In this document: positions 6,543 through 12,791 of the stretch, piece by piece
Numbering within the stretch: the first letter of the stretch is position 1
How the letters are laid out: every line of letters starts with the position of its first letter
DNA from: a virus
Strand: one strand, 5' to 3'
Length of the DNA: 56,963 nt
IMG/VR virus record: IMGVR_UViG_3300030117_006614
Location: 1-56,963 of that record
Made by a program: the position numbers and the translations under genes
The notes under the pieces: generated by a model
The model's database searches: none
What the model saw: the letters and a program-made list of their open reading frames with translations, nothing else
What the model was told of the DNA's origin: nothing

Positions 6543-7675
6543 TCACCTCCGAAGATGCCCGTTTGACGGACAAAGGAAGCAAATTCCATAAGTGCGGGGC
6601 TTTGCATGTTCGCGCCTTTTGGACGACTTTTTGCGAGAGCATGAACACCCATGATTGCAAGGTCACCACGGTTTTGCTGTTTGCATACTTGCAGGAATTC
6701 CCATCCTTTATCCCAACGGGCAGGAGTGTTATTTTGTGCAATCGCAGAAGCAACCATGCTAACCAAAGCAAAAAGCTTATCGTCTTCTTCGGGCAAAGGG
6801 CGCGCGTGTGGATTCTGAATAAAGTCTTCAGGGTCACCCAAATCTAAATCTCTTTCCCACGTCAAAAACTCCAAACCAGGAGCACCGACTGTACCTTGCG
6901 CAATATCCAACATTAAATGCTGTTGATTAGAAGCGATTGCTGCCGCACGTAGAATCCAAAAGTGTTCCCATGAACGGTCAGTGTTTGCGGGCTTCCAAAT
7001 ATCTTCACCTCGGGCAATCAAGTCTTCAGGGGAGATTCTAAGGTGGTGAGAAAAGCGGGAGAGGAAAGTGCCCACCATCATCATCGATGCTTTGATACCA
7101 GACTCCCAACCATTAGGAAGCATTTTTGGTTTCATAGAATCCCAAGAGCCCGTTGTCATTTGTTGCGCAATCCAGCTTTTATCGGGGCTGTATTGAATAA
7201 CCAAAGAACGGTTAGATATTGGGTGCGATATTGTACCTCCAGTTGTAGCTATTTCTGGTGGATTCATGTTTGCGATAAATGCGGCGCCCTCAAGATTCAA
7301 GTCAGCAACCGAACCGTCTTGAAACATACCGTGACAAGCGGCTTGAGTTTTAGAATCTGCATCGGCCAATTCATCCACAAAGATAACAAAATTACTTGGG
7401 CCATTATCGGAAACAGTTTTTGCCCAATCCGGCGGAAGCATACGCATTACACCGTTTTGAAAATCTGGTGCGGGGTATCCATTAAAATCGGATGCTTCGT
7501 ACCTTGGTGCGGGCAGAGTAACTAAAGCTTTTCCAAGTGCTTCTGCTACGGGTTCTACACAACCTTTGTTTTTTCCTACTCCAGCTTGTCCTACCAATAA
7601 AACAGTAGGGGCTTTTGCTGTTGCGAATTGCGCTTGCAATCCGAGTGCCGTTAGGTCGATTAAGTTTTTAGACAT
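6539..7675 (-). CDS. MoxR-like AAA+ ATPase (378 aa)
   Basis: An AAA+ ATPase of the MoxR/dynein-related type. After a short N-terminus it shows a Walker A-like loop VGQAGVGKNKG (about residues 27-37), Walker B FVIFVDELAD near 98, sensor-1-type IANMNPPEIATTGG near 134 and an arginine-finger candidate ISNRSLV near 152. The residue after the Walker A lysine is Asn, not Ser or Thr, which is unusual. MoxR ATPases form hexamers and act as chaperones with VWA partners; the partner is encoded at 3626-4828. The start at 7675 is chosen because AAGGA lies eight bases upstream and the leader is A-rich; an extension to 7750 would translate the 5' hairpin. It ends Gly-Gly-Glu. Confidence 0.9.
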   Translation of the reverse strand: MSKNLIDLTALGLQAQFATAKAPTVLLVGQAGVGKNKGCVEPVAEALGKALVTLPAPRYEASDFNGYPAPDFQNGVMRMLPPDWAKTVSDNGPSNFVIFVDELADADSKTQAACHGMFQDGSVADLNLEGAAFIANMNPPEIATTGGTISHPISNRSLVIQYSPDKSWIAQQMTTGSWDSMKPKMLPNGWESGIKASMMMVGTFLSRFSHHLRISPEDLIARGEDIWKPANTDRSWEHFWILRAAAIASNQQHLMLDIAQGTVGAPGLEFLTWERDLDLGDPEDFIQNPHARPLPEEDDKLFALVSMVASAIAQNNTPARWDKGWEFLQVCKQQNRGDLAIMGVHALAKSRPKGANMQSPALMEFASFVRQTGIFGGE

Positions 7676-7722
7676 TTTTTCTATCCTTTTTTTTGTTTGT
7701 TTTTTTTGCCGAAAGTGGCGCC

Positions 7723-7748
7723 GCCGTTGGACGCAATCCTCCAACGGC
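7723..7748 (-). other. Hairpin at predicted 5' end of the accessory operon mRNA
   Basis: GCCGTTGGA and TCCAACGGC pair perfectly over nine bases with an eight-base loop. Taking the promoter at 7756-7784, transcription would start near 7749, so this stem sits at the very 5' end of the mRNA and is followed by an A-rich leader (7684-7708). 5'-terminal stems are known to protect bacterial and phage mRNAs from decay. The start site is predicted, not shown. Confidence 0.7.
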
Positions 7749-7755
7749 AAGCCTT

Positions 7756-7784
7756 ATGTTAACACGTTGATACCAATCCTTCAA
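7756..7784 (-). promoter_or_regulatory. Predicted promoter of the AAA+/VWA operon
   Basis: Read leftward, TTGAAG (7784-7779) and TAACAT (7761-7756) are 17 bp apart; each box matches the sigma-70 consensus at four of six bases. It is 81 bp upstream of the ATPase start. The repeats at 7794-7815 and 7867-7888 lie upstream of the -35 box, where an activator would bind. Moderate support only. Confidence 0.5.
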
Positions 7785-7793
7785 GGTATGCTT

Positions 7794-7815
7794 GATATGC
7801 CAGGTTAAACCTACC
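7794..7815. promoter_or_regulatory. Operator-like repeat, proximal copy
   Basis: A 22-bp element, gatatgccaggtt-A-aacctacc, containing the palindrome AGGTT-N-AACCT. The same element lies at 7867-7888 with only the central base changed. Two identical palindromes 73 bp apart (about seven helical turns) upstream of a promoter suggest a dimeric regulator that can bind both. The regulator is not identified. Confidence 0.7.
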
Positions 7816-7866
7816 ATATCGCAGAATGCCCATATTTAGGGGTCGGCGCGTTTGACGTTACCCGAC

Positions 7867-7888
7867 GATATGCCAGGTTCAACCTACC
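7867..7888. promoter_or_regulatory. Operator-like repeat, distal copy
   Basis: Second copy of the element at 7794-7815; 21 of 22 bases are the same, the difference being the palindrome centre (C for A). I saw no third copy in the other intergenic regions. Confidence 0.7.
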
Positions 7889-8220
7889 TTTTCAGCCGGT
7901 GCCCTATTCCAGCCTATAAAAAAGCAATTGACCATAGGACTACGTAGAAACTGGAGTTCTTTTTTTAAGAAAAGGAAAGCACGCAAAAAAAGTAGAGGAT
8001 TTTAGTTTTCTACTGCAGGAAATCTTTTCTTCAGGAATCAGGAAAACTTAGAAATGCATAACACGCGCAAAGGAAAACAGAAATCCAGCGATTCGGGAGA
8101 GATTACCGCTGCAGTATTGGCGCGGACAAGTCCCAGCTACATGATAGACCCTAGCAGACAACCGCTGCAGACAACCGCTGCAAAGAATCTCGCAGAGAGA
8201 AATGCAGAAACGCAAACGAA
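7889..8220. other. Non-coding part of the control region
   Basis: No gene supported on either strand. It contains an A/T-rich stretch (7920-8050) with runs of A and T, the tandem 13-bp repeat at 8154-8182 and a related accgctgcag at 8105-8114. It separates the terminator of the 57-residue gene from the operators of the AAA+ operon. An origin is possible here but not shown. Confidence 0.4.
8154..8182. repeat. Tandem 13-bp direct repeat
   Basis: The unit gcagacaaccgct occurs twice back to back (8154-8166, 8167-8179) and begins a third time (8180-8182). A partial copy, accgctgcag, lies at 8105-8114. Short tandem repeats beside A/T-rich DNA are typical of iterons or regulator sites. Confidence 0.75.
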
Positions 8221-8248
8221 GAAACCCCGCCCCCCGAAAGGGGCAGGG
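8221..8248 (-). terminator. Leftward terminator of the 57-residue gene
   Basis: Read leftward, a nine-pair G/C-rich stem (8248-8240 with 8233-8225, one G-U) with loop TTTCGG is followed by TTTCTTCGTTT. The T-tract is broken, but the stem is very stable and lies eight bases past the stop at 8256. Confidence 0.7.
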
Positions 8249-8255
8249 CATCGAG

Positions 8256-8429
8256 TCAGGCTACTCCAACCTGTTCGTTCAGGAGAGTTGCGATGTTCTC
8301 TGCTTCGAATTGATTCGAGCACCAAGCAACCACGCGCCGGTCTGTGTGCATCATGTATACGCACCAGAATAGGCCCAGGCTCAATTGCTCGAAGTATTTG
8401 TCCTTCGTTTTCATGGCTTTGTAAACCAT
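8256..8429 (-). CDS. Small protein, unknown (57 aa)
   Basis: Starts MVYKAMKTKDKYFEQL and has a hydrophobic middle (LSLGLFWCVYMMH) too short and mixed for a sure membrane helix. The start at 8429 is chosen because GAGGA lies four bases upstream; the longer frame to 8495 would translate the G/C hairpins. It is followed directly by a terminator and has its own upstream hairpins. No family recognised. Confidence 0.55.
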   Translation of the reverse strand: MVYKAMKTKDKYFEQLSLGLFWCVYMMHTDRRVVAWCSNQFEAENIATLLNEQVGVA

Positions 8430-8458
8430 ATTGTCCTCATTGTTTTGGGTGAAGCCCC

Positions 8459-8504
8459 GCCCCACTATGGGGCGAGGCGTTGTGGGAGCCCCCACTATGG
8501 GGGC
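8459..8504. repeat. Two tandem hairpins sharing CCCCACTATGGGG
   Basis: GCCCC-ACTAT-GGGGC (8459-8473) and GCCCCC-ACTAT-GGGGGC (8488-8504) are two copies of one stem-loop with identical loops, in the gap between the 202-residue gene and the 57-residue gene. Neither has a T-tract. They could be RNA-binding-protein sites, processing signals or paired terminators. Confidence 0.75.
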
Positions 8505-8516
8505 CCCCAGGACATG

Positions 8517-9125
8517 CTACTCAAACACGCTGTCATCACTGTCCGTCGACACTGCGGTCGGAACATCGGAGCCTTTCTCGTTAGCCGAATCAACGACTTC
8601 CTTGTCCAACTCACGAATCCTTGCGAGAGCATCGTTCACGTCGATTCCCTCCGCATCGCACATGGCGTATGCTCGGGTCATCTGACGTGCGGCAATCACG
8701 CCCTTCTGTACCTTGCCCAGAAAGGACGCAGTGGCCGCGGCGATAGCTTTCTGAATCCGTTCAGACTCTGGAAGCCTCACTTGCGGCCAGTGTGAATAGC
8801 CGGCGGCGATTGCCTTGGCTTCGGATGAGAAAGACCGGACTCCGTAGGGGGTGCGAAACTCGCGTTCCGTTCCGTCCTGTAGAGTCAGTATCTCGACCAA
8901 TTCCGGTTCCCACTTTCCGTGCTCGCCCCCTTCCTTGTTGGGAGTGAACTTCGCACGAATCGTGAGATTGCCTTCGACAACTTCGCTTGCGTCGAGATGT
9001 TCGTCGTATATGGCTTGAATCGCCTGTTTGACTTCCACTTCGAGCGCCGCGACAATATCGCCTCTGCTCTCTGCAGCGTTTGAGGTTGTAGTTTCAGCTT
9101 GCTTGTGTAGTTTGATGTTAGCCAT
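8517..9125 (-). CDS. Protein of unknown function (202 aa)
   Basis: No family recognised. N-terminal 20 residues are hydrophilic, about 25-110 look mixed alpha/beta (VEGNLTIRAKFTPNKEGG, WEPELVEILTLQDGTEREF), 115-180 are helical with many Ala and Arg, and the tail is acidic and Ser-rich (STDSDDSVFE). The acidic tail recalls DNA-mimic or ssDNA-binding-type tails, but that is weak. The start at 9125 is preferred over 9365 because AAAGGA lies seven bases upstream and the added stretch would translate a nested hairpin. Codon third positions look more G/C-rich than in neighbouring genes, a possible sign of separate origin. It is the first leftward gene at the divergent junction. Confidence 0.75.
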   Translation of the reverse strand: MANIKLHKQAETTTSNAAESRGDIVAALEVEVKQAIQAIYDEHLDASEVVEGNLTIRAKFTPNKEGGEHGKWEPELVEILTLQDGTEREFRTPYGVRSFSSEAKAIAAGYSHWPQVRLPESERIQKAIAAATASFLGKVQKGVIAARQMTRAYAMCDAEGIDVNDALARIRELDKEVVDSANEKGSDVPTAVSTDSDDSVFE

Positions 9126-9162
9126 CAGACTGTCCTTTGCTGGACGTGTCCAGCGTTTGTGG

Positions 9163-9221
9163 GCAGAATTGCCCGTCCCGTAACGGAACACCGTGCCCCG
9201 CGACGGGACTGGAAATTCTGC
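9163..9221. other. Nested stem-loop in the leader of the 202-residue gene
   Basis: GCAGAATT (9163-9170) pairs with AATTCTGC (9214-9221), CCCGTC (9172-9177) with GACGGG (9202-9207), and inside them ACGG (9183-9186) with CCGT (9191-9194). Three nested stems in 59 bp within the probable 5' leader suggest a structured RNA or a protein site. Confidence 0.65.
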
Positions 9222-9614
9222 TCTATTTGACCTGCTTTCCGCTCGGAGGATGCTGCCCACGAAGTCAGCCATTATGCCCTCAAGGTCGCTGCGATGTTTT
9301 GTGTTTCTCCCTGCTGCCCAAACAATCTGCCCCGGTATCAAGGCACCGTCCAGAAAAAACTGCAATTCAGTTGCTCACAGGCTTGACGTACAGCGTTTTT
9401 TTTTTCGCTTGTTGGCGCTTTCTTGGTACCAGGGTGTTGCGCTTTCAGTCTTTTCTCCCGCGCAAGGGGAGCCAGTTGTTCCCCTCCAGATAGGGTCAAT
9501 CACTCCCCCGGTAGCGTCTCCCTCCCCCACCCAGGACAGCCCATCACCGAGATTTCCAGACACAAAAGGCATCCCCTCCCGCGTCCCGCCATCCTTTTTC
9601 TTTGGGACTCCACT

Positions 9615-9645
9615 CTGACAACTATGAAAAATTGCATGTTATGTT
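9615..9645 (+). promoter_or_regulatory. Candidate rightward late promoter
   Basis: CTGACA (9615-9620) and TATGTT (9640-9645) are 19 bp apart, and the -10 box has an extended TGT in front. The start would fall just before the 9652 ATG. Spacing is long, so support is modest, but this is the best rightward promoter in the divergent region. Confidence 0.4.
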
Positions 9646-9651
9646 TTCAGA

Positions 9652-10575
9652 ATGTCATCACCAAAAGCAGACCCTTGGATGGGCTTGATCAGAAAAGATA
9701 AAAATATAAAAGGCATGGTGCTGGATCGCGTAGACACGACGCTCTGGCATTGGGTCACGGCTTTCAATATGCGGACCCCGTATATGGAACGGAAGAATAT
9801 CCACTGCTTTGCGAATCCTCACGGCAACCGCACGATTGAGGTGATTCGGTCGTTGGTGTATCGGTGTACGCCGTTGAGGATGGCCATGTGGGATGAACGG
9901 TTGTTCGTGGCCCCGTCAGAATGGCCGGAAGAGTTTTCTTCCATCAAATCTTTTGGGCTGAAAGAGGCGCCGAGCCCATACGAGGTGGCGTGCGCGATTC
10001 TGGTGGCGCCGGAAGTCGGTTCCCGCTTCTGGGGTTTTAAGAAGTTTGAAGGGGAAGGGAAAGCGGTTGCCCATTGGTGGTTAGCGGGGATGCCGGTAGA
10101 AGCCATCCAAAAACTACTGGGGCAGAAAAAGGGACGTTGGGTATCTCTGATGGAAAACTATTTTTCTGCATTAGTTAAAAGCAGAAAGTTTAAGCTTTGG
10201 GCGCTGGGCTCGAATCCGGTTCCGGCTTGCCCGAATAGGATTACTGCTCAAATACTACAACGGGCTTTACAAGGGGAGGCGCGGAGGGGAAATGTCACTC
10301 GGGGAGAGCGTAACGCTTGGGAGCGTTTTTGGGCTCATCCCTATATCTCGACCCAGATTAAGACAGGCGTAAGGCGCTGTCCAATAGAAAGAACACTATA
10401 TCGACCGGGAGTTGTTTGGCCAAGTGTAGAAGATAAATTGGAATGGGTGTATAAAGAAGGTGGGAATCAGAAAGAATTGCGAAAAACAATCGAGTGGTTG
10501 GAAAGTCGCGTTTACAAACGCCCCAAGTGGTTGGTCCCACTAAAATTTCCGAAACAGGATATACTCGCATTATGA
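9652..10575 (+). CDS. First gene of the late operon, unknown (307 aa)
   Basis: No family recognised. A basic, Trp-rich soluble protein (WHWVTAFNM, RFWGFKKF, ERFWAHPY). Residues about 142-165 (GMPVEAIQKLLGQKKGRWVSLMENYF) could be a helix-turn-helix, so a DNA-binding or late-control role is possible. There is no clear Shine-Dalgarno before ATG 9652, and the mRNA may be nearly leaderless; ATGs at 9678 and 9716 are alternatives. The stop overlaps the next start in ATGA. As the gene just before the packaging set it may be part of the terminase system, but nothing in the sequence proves it. Confidence 0.7.
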   Translation: MSSPKADPWMGLIRKDKNIKGMVLDRVDTTLWHWVTAFNMRTPYMERKNIHCFANPHGNRTIEVIRSLVYRCTPLRMAMWDERLFVAPSEWPEEFSSIKSFGLKEAPSPYEVACAILVAPEVGSRFWGFKKFEGEGKAVAHWWLAGMPVEAIQKLLGQKKGRWVSLMENYFSALVKSRKFKLWALGSNPVPACPNRITAQILQRALQGEARRGNVTRGERNAWERFWAHPYISTQIKTGVRRCPIERTLYRPGVVWPSVEDKLEWVYKEGGNQKELRKTIEWLESRVYKRPKWLVPLKFPKQDILAL

Positions 10576-11006
10576 AAAAGAATTTAACTGCAGAAGAATT
10601 TTTGTTCTCCAACAACGATCTTCCGGCACCCAGCGACGACCATCAAGTAACTGCAGAAGCAATCCTGGCTTTGGCGCAGACAGGAAAGCTTAGGGATTCT
10701 AATGACTTAAAGGATTTCAGTGCCGAAATGATGGGCGCGTTGCTCCGAAAAGAGGTGACGGTTGGCGCGTCAAGAGAAATGCGGCAGTGGGCTGAATTGA
10801 TTTATTCATTGATTCAAACAGAGTCGATGAGCAACGGTGGAAAGGAAATCAACTTTATCGGGCAGTTGGTTCAAATGAGTGGCGTCAGTTTAGAAGAAAA
10901 GCCCGTGATTGAAGTAGAGCCTCAAAAACAATTACCTGAACCTGAAATCGGTGTGGAAGACCTCTTCACCGAAATCGTCGAACACAAAATCGCAACCAAC
11001 GAGTAG
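10572..11006 (+). CDS. Possible terminase small subunit (144 aa)
   Basis: Starts MKKNLTAEEFLF in an ATGA overlap with the previous stop. A helical core (about residues 30-90: VTAEAILALAQTGKL, FSAEMMGALLRKEVT, MRQWAELIYSLIQTE) is followed by an acidic tail with several Pro-Glu pairs. Small terminase subunits are helical DNA-binding oligomers encoded upstream of the large subunit, which here lies at 12791. The assignment is by size, helicity and position only. Confidence 0.6.
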   Translation: MKKNLTAEEFLFSNNDLPAPSDDHQVTAEAILALAQTGKLRDSNDLKDFSAEMMGALLRKEVTVGASREMRQWAELIYSLIQTESMSNGGKEINFIGQLVQMSGVSLEEKPVIEVEPQKQLPEPEIGVEDLFTEIVEHKIATNE

Positions 11007-11009
11007 AAT

Positions 11010-11642
11010 ATGTCCGCGAACGAAGCCAAAGAAGCCCGACTTGACGCAGCCCGCGCAGCCCTTGATGACGAGGCGAAAAAGAAAACACCAAGAGTCAATC
11101 CTGGTTTTGATGTTGGCCAAGAAGCGTTTATGCAGGAAATGGAAGCGGCTGAAGCCAGAGGCGACCTGCCCCCCGTTACGGTGCGGACGCCCGAGAATAT
11201 GGGTAATTGGGATCAGTTTATCAACGACGCCGAGCCTGAAATCATACGCAGCATGGAGGGCGGTGAAACTCCAACTGAAGCCGCAAAGACTTACCGCACG
11301 ACTCTGACACGTATGGCAGATGCCAGAAAGGGGGCGCAAAATCGGCTCAGACAACTTAGTGATCAGATCGCTCCCAAGACAATCGGTTATGTAGGGCGAA
11401 GCGACCTTTCGACAATGTTTGAACTTATCGCTGATGGCAAAGTAACTCTCAACGACCCTGAGTTGCAGAAGGAAGTGCTTGAAGCCGCTACCGAGGTCAA
11501 AAAACTTTACGCAAATGAAGACAACCCCCAAGGGTATATTCCTCAACTACATGACGATATGGTGGAATCGGCGGCTGAAGAATCTGTTTGGAAAGAAGGT
11601 AAGGGCGTCATGCAAGCTGTTCATAAAGGCGAGTTGGAGTAA
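11010..11642 (+). CDS. Head-region protein, unknown (210 aa)
   Basis: Largely helical and acidic. The N-terminus (AKEARLDAARAALDDEAKKK) is a charged helix like those of minor capsid or scaffold-associated proteins. Residues about 90-130 form a basic helix (TTLTRMADARKGAQNRLRQL) that might contact DNA. Three bases separate it from the previous stop. It belongs to the packaging cluster; function not readable. Confidence 0.72.
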   Translation: MSANEAKEARLDAARAALDDEAKKKTPRVNPGFDVGQEAFMQEMEAAEARGDLPPVTVRTPENMGNWDQFINDAEPEIIRSMEGGETPTEAAKTYRTTLTRMADARKGAQNRLRQLSDQIAPKTIGYVGRSDLSTMFELIADGKVTLNDPELQKEVLEAATEVKKLYANEDNPQGYIPQLHDDMVESAAEESVWKEGKGVMQAVHKGELE

Positions 11643-11645
11643 GTA

Positions 11646-11858
11646 ATGAAAAAAGAACGCATGGAAGCTGCCAAAGAAGCAGTCGAGTACGGTAAGAAAA
11701 AGAAGAAAGACTCGAAAGAAGCCTTGGATGAAGTAGCAGACAATCTAGAAGCAGCTTCCGCAAAACACAAAAAAGATTCTAAGACAGTGGCGAAGGTAGT
11801 CGGCAACATGAAAGGCGGCGGCAATCCTCACTACAAAGTTAAAACAGGGTCTTACTAG
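11646..11858 (+). CDS. Small lysine-rich protein (70 aa)
   Basis: Highly charged and helical with KKKKKD and KHKKDSK clusters and a Gly-rich end (MKGGGNPHYK). Such basic peptides in phage head operons may bind DNA or pack inside the head. It starts three bases after the previous stop. No family recognised. Confidence 0.65.
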   Translation: MKKERMEAAKEAVEYGKKKKKDSKEALDEVADNLEAASAKHKKDSKTVAKVVGNMKGGGNPHYKVKTGSY

Positions 11859-11861
11859 TAG

Positions 11862-12791
11862 ATGGCAAACCCTAATCCAGAAAAAGTTAAAGGGCAGGTA
11901 GCCAGTAGTAAACGTCGGCACATGCTGAAACGCTATGAACCTATGGCCATGAAACCGGGTGGTTATGACCCTGACAAACCCCTTCCAGATGCGACCATTC
12001 CAGACCTGCCCCCCACATCAGCGCAGCTTGCTACTCAAATTATCCCTGATTCCGATGACTCGACTGTTGCTGCTGCGCCATGGCTTGACCCTACAATAGA
12101 AGGCAGACTTTATCCGGCCGCTGAAAATAAAAGGGCTCGTATAGAAGCAGCCAGAGCCGCAATACGGGAGTCAGAAAAGTCTGGTGTAGAGTCTGCCACG
12201 GTAGAAGCCGAACCAGTAGAAACTGAGCCTACCGAAGACTCTAAAACATATGTGAGTCCTTGGCGTCGGCCGGGAGCAGATATGGATTATCGACCATTTC
12301 CAGACGAGCATCCCGACGTAACTGTCCGAGATTTAGCCGAAGCCGATGAGCGGCAGATGGCAGAATTGGTTGAGCGGTATGGCTCTTTAGAGGGTGTTGG
12401 TAGGGCTATGCAAGCGCAAACCAAACACGGCCACGAACGCTATCTCGAAGAGATGGCTCTCGGTGGTTTTGGAAACCAGCCTTGGGAAAAAGGGCCCGGT
12501 ATTGAGGCATACGGAAAATCTGTCCAAGATGTAGGGGATGCTTTAGGCTGGGTTCCGAATCCAGTGCCCCAAGCAGTTGGCACAGGCATGTATTCTGTTG
12601 GGGCAGGAATGCAGGGTAAATGGGATGAAGTTGCTGGGGGGCTTATCGGCGCTGGCCTTGGTGCTGCGGGCAGACACGCCCTTAAACAGCTTGCAAAAGC
12701 TAAAGACTGGGGCGGGATTCGTGAGAAGTTTGGGCCCGATATAGCAGAAATAATGATCGATCAAAGCGTACAAGAAGTGGGTGAAATGTAG
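11862..12791 (+). CDS. Head or packaging region protein, unknown (309 aa)
   Basis: Begins MANPNPE, close to the MSNPNPE start of the terminase gene that follows. Residues about 1-150 are Pro/Glu-rich and probably disordered. About 165-200 are helical. Residues about 230-275 are Gly/Ala-rich and hydrophobic (VGTGMYSVGAGMQ, AGGLIGAGLGAAG), a glycine-zipper-like stretch found in phage proteins that enter membranes. It may be a minor virion or ejection protein. Its TAG overlaps the terminase GTG by one base. Confidence 0.7.
   Translation: MANPNPEKVKGQVASSKRRHMLKRYEPMAMKPGGYDPDKPLPDATIPDLPPTSAQLATQIIPDSDDSTVAAAPWLDPTIEGRLYPAAENKRARIEAARAAIRESEKSGVESATVEAEPVETEPTEDSKTYVSPWRRPGADMDYRPFPDEHPDVTVRDLAEADERQMAELVERYGSLEGVGRAMQAQTKHGHERYLEEMALGGFGNQPWEKGPGIEAYGKSVQDVGDALGWVPNPVPQAVGTGMYSVGAGMQGKWDEVAGGLIGAGLGAAGRHALKQLAKAKDWGGIREKFGPDIAEIMIDQSVQEVGEM

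Larger units (their letters stand above)
9126..9651. promoter_or_regulatory. Divergent intergenic control region
   Basis: About 525 bp between the leftward gene at 9125 and the rightward late operon at 9652. It contains a nested hairpin (9163-9221), a T-run near 9395, a small inverted repeat aggggA...Tcccct (9475-9494) and the rightward promoter candidate at 9615-9645. A leftward promoter must also lie here, but I could not pick one. The leftward frame extending to 9365 lacks a ribosome-binding site. Confidence 0.6.

Noticed and set aside
7676-7750. N-terminal extension of the AAA+ ATPase
   Set aside because: It covers the predicted 5' hairpin and the A-rich leader, and there is a good site for the ATG at 7675.
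8054-8452. Rightward frame of 132 codons opposite the 57-residue gene
   Set aside because: It crosses a leftward terminator and tandem repeats, and its only upstream AGGA is ten bases away; the opposite strand has a better gene.
9126-9365. N-terminal extension of the 202-residue protein
   Set aside because: It would translate the nested hairpin and lacks a ribosome-binding site; the ATG at 9125 has AAAGGA at seven bases.
9475-9494. Hairpin AGGGGA...TCCCCT as a terminator
   Set aside because: No T-tract on either strand and no gene ending nearby.
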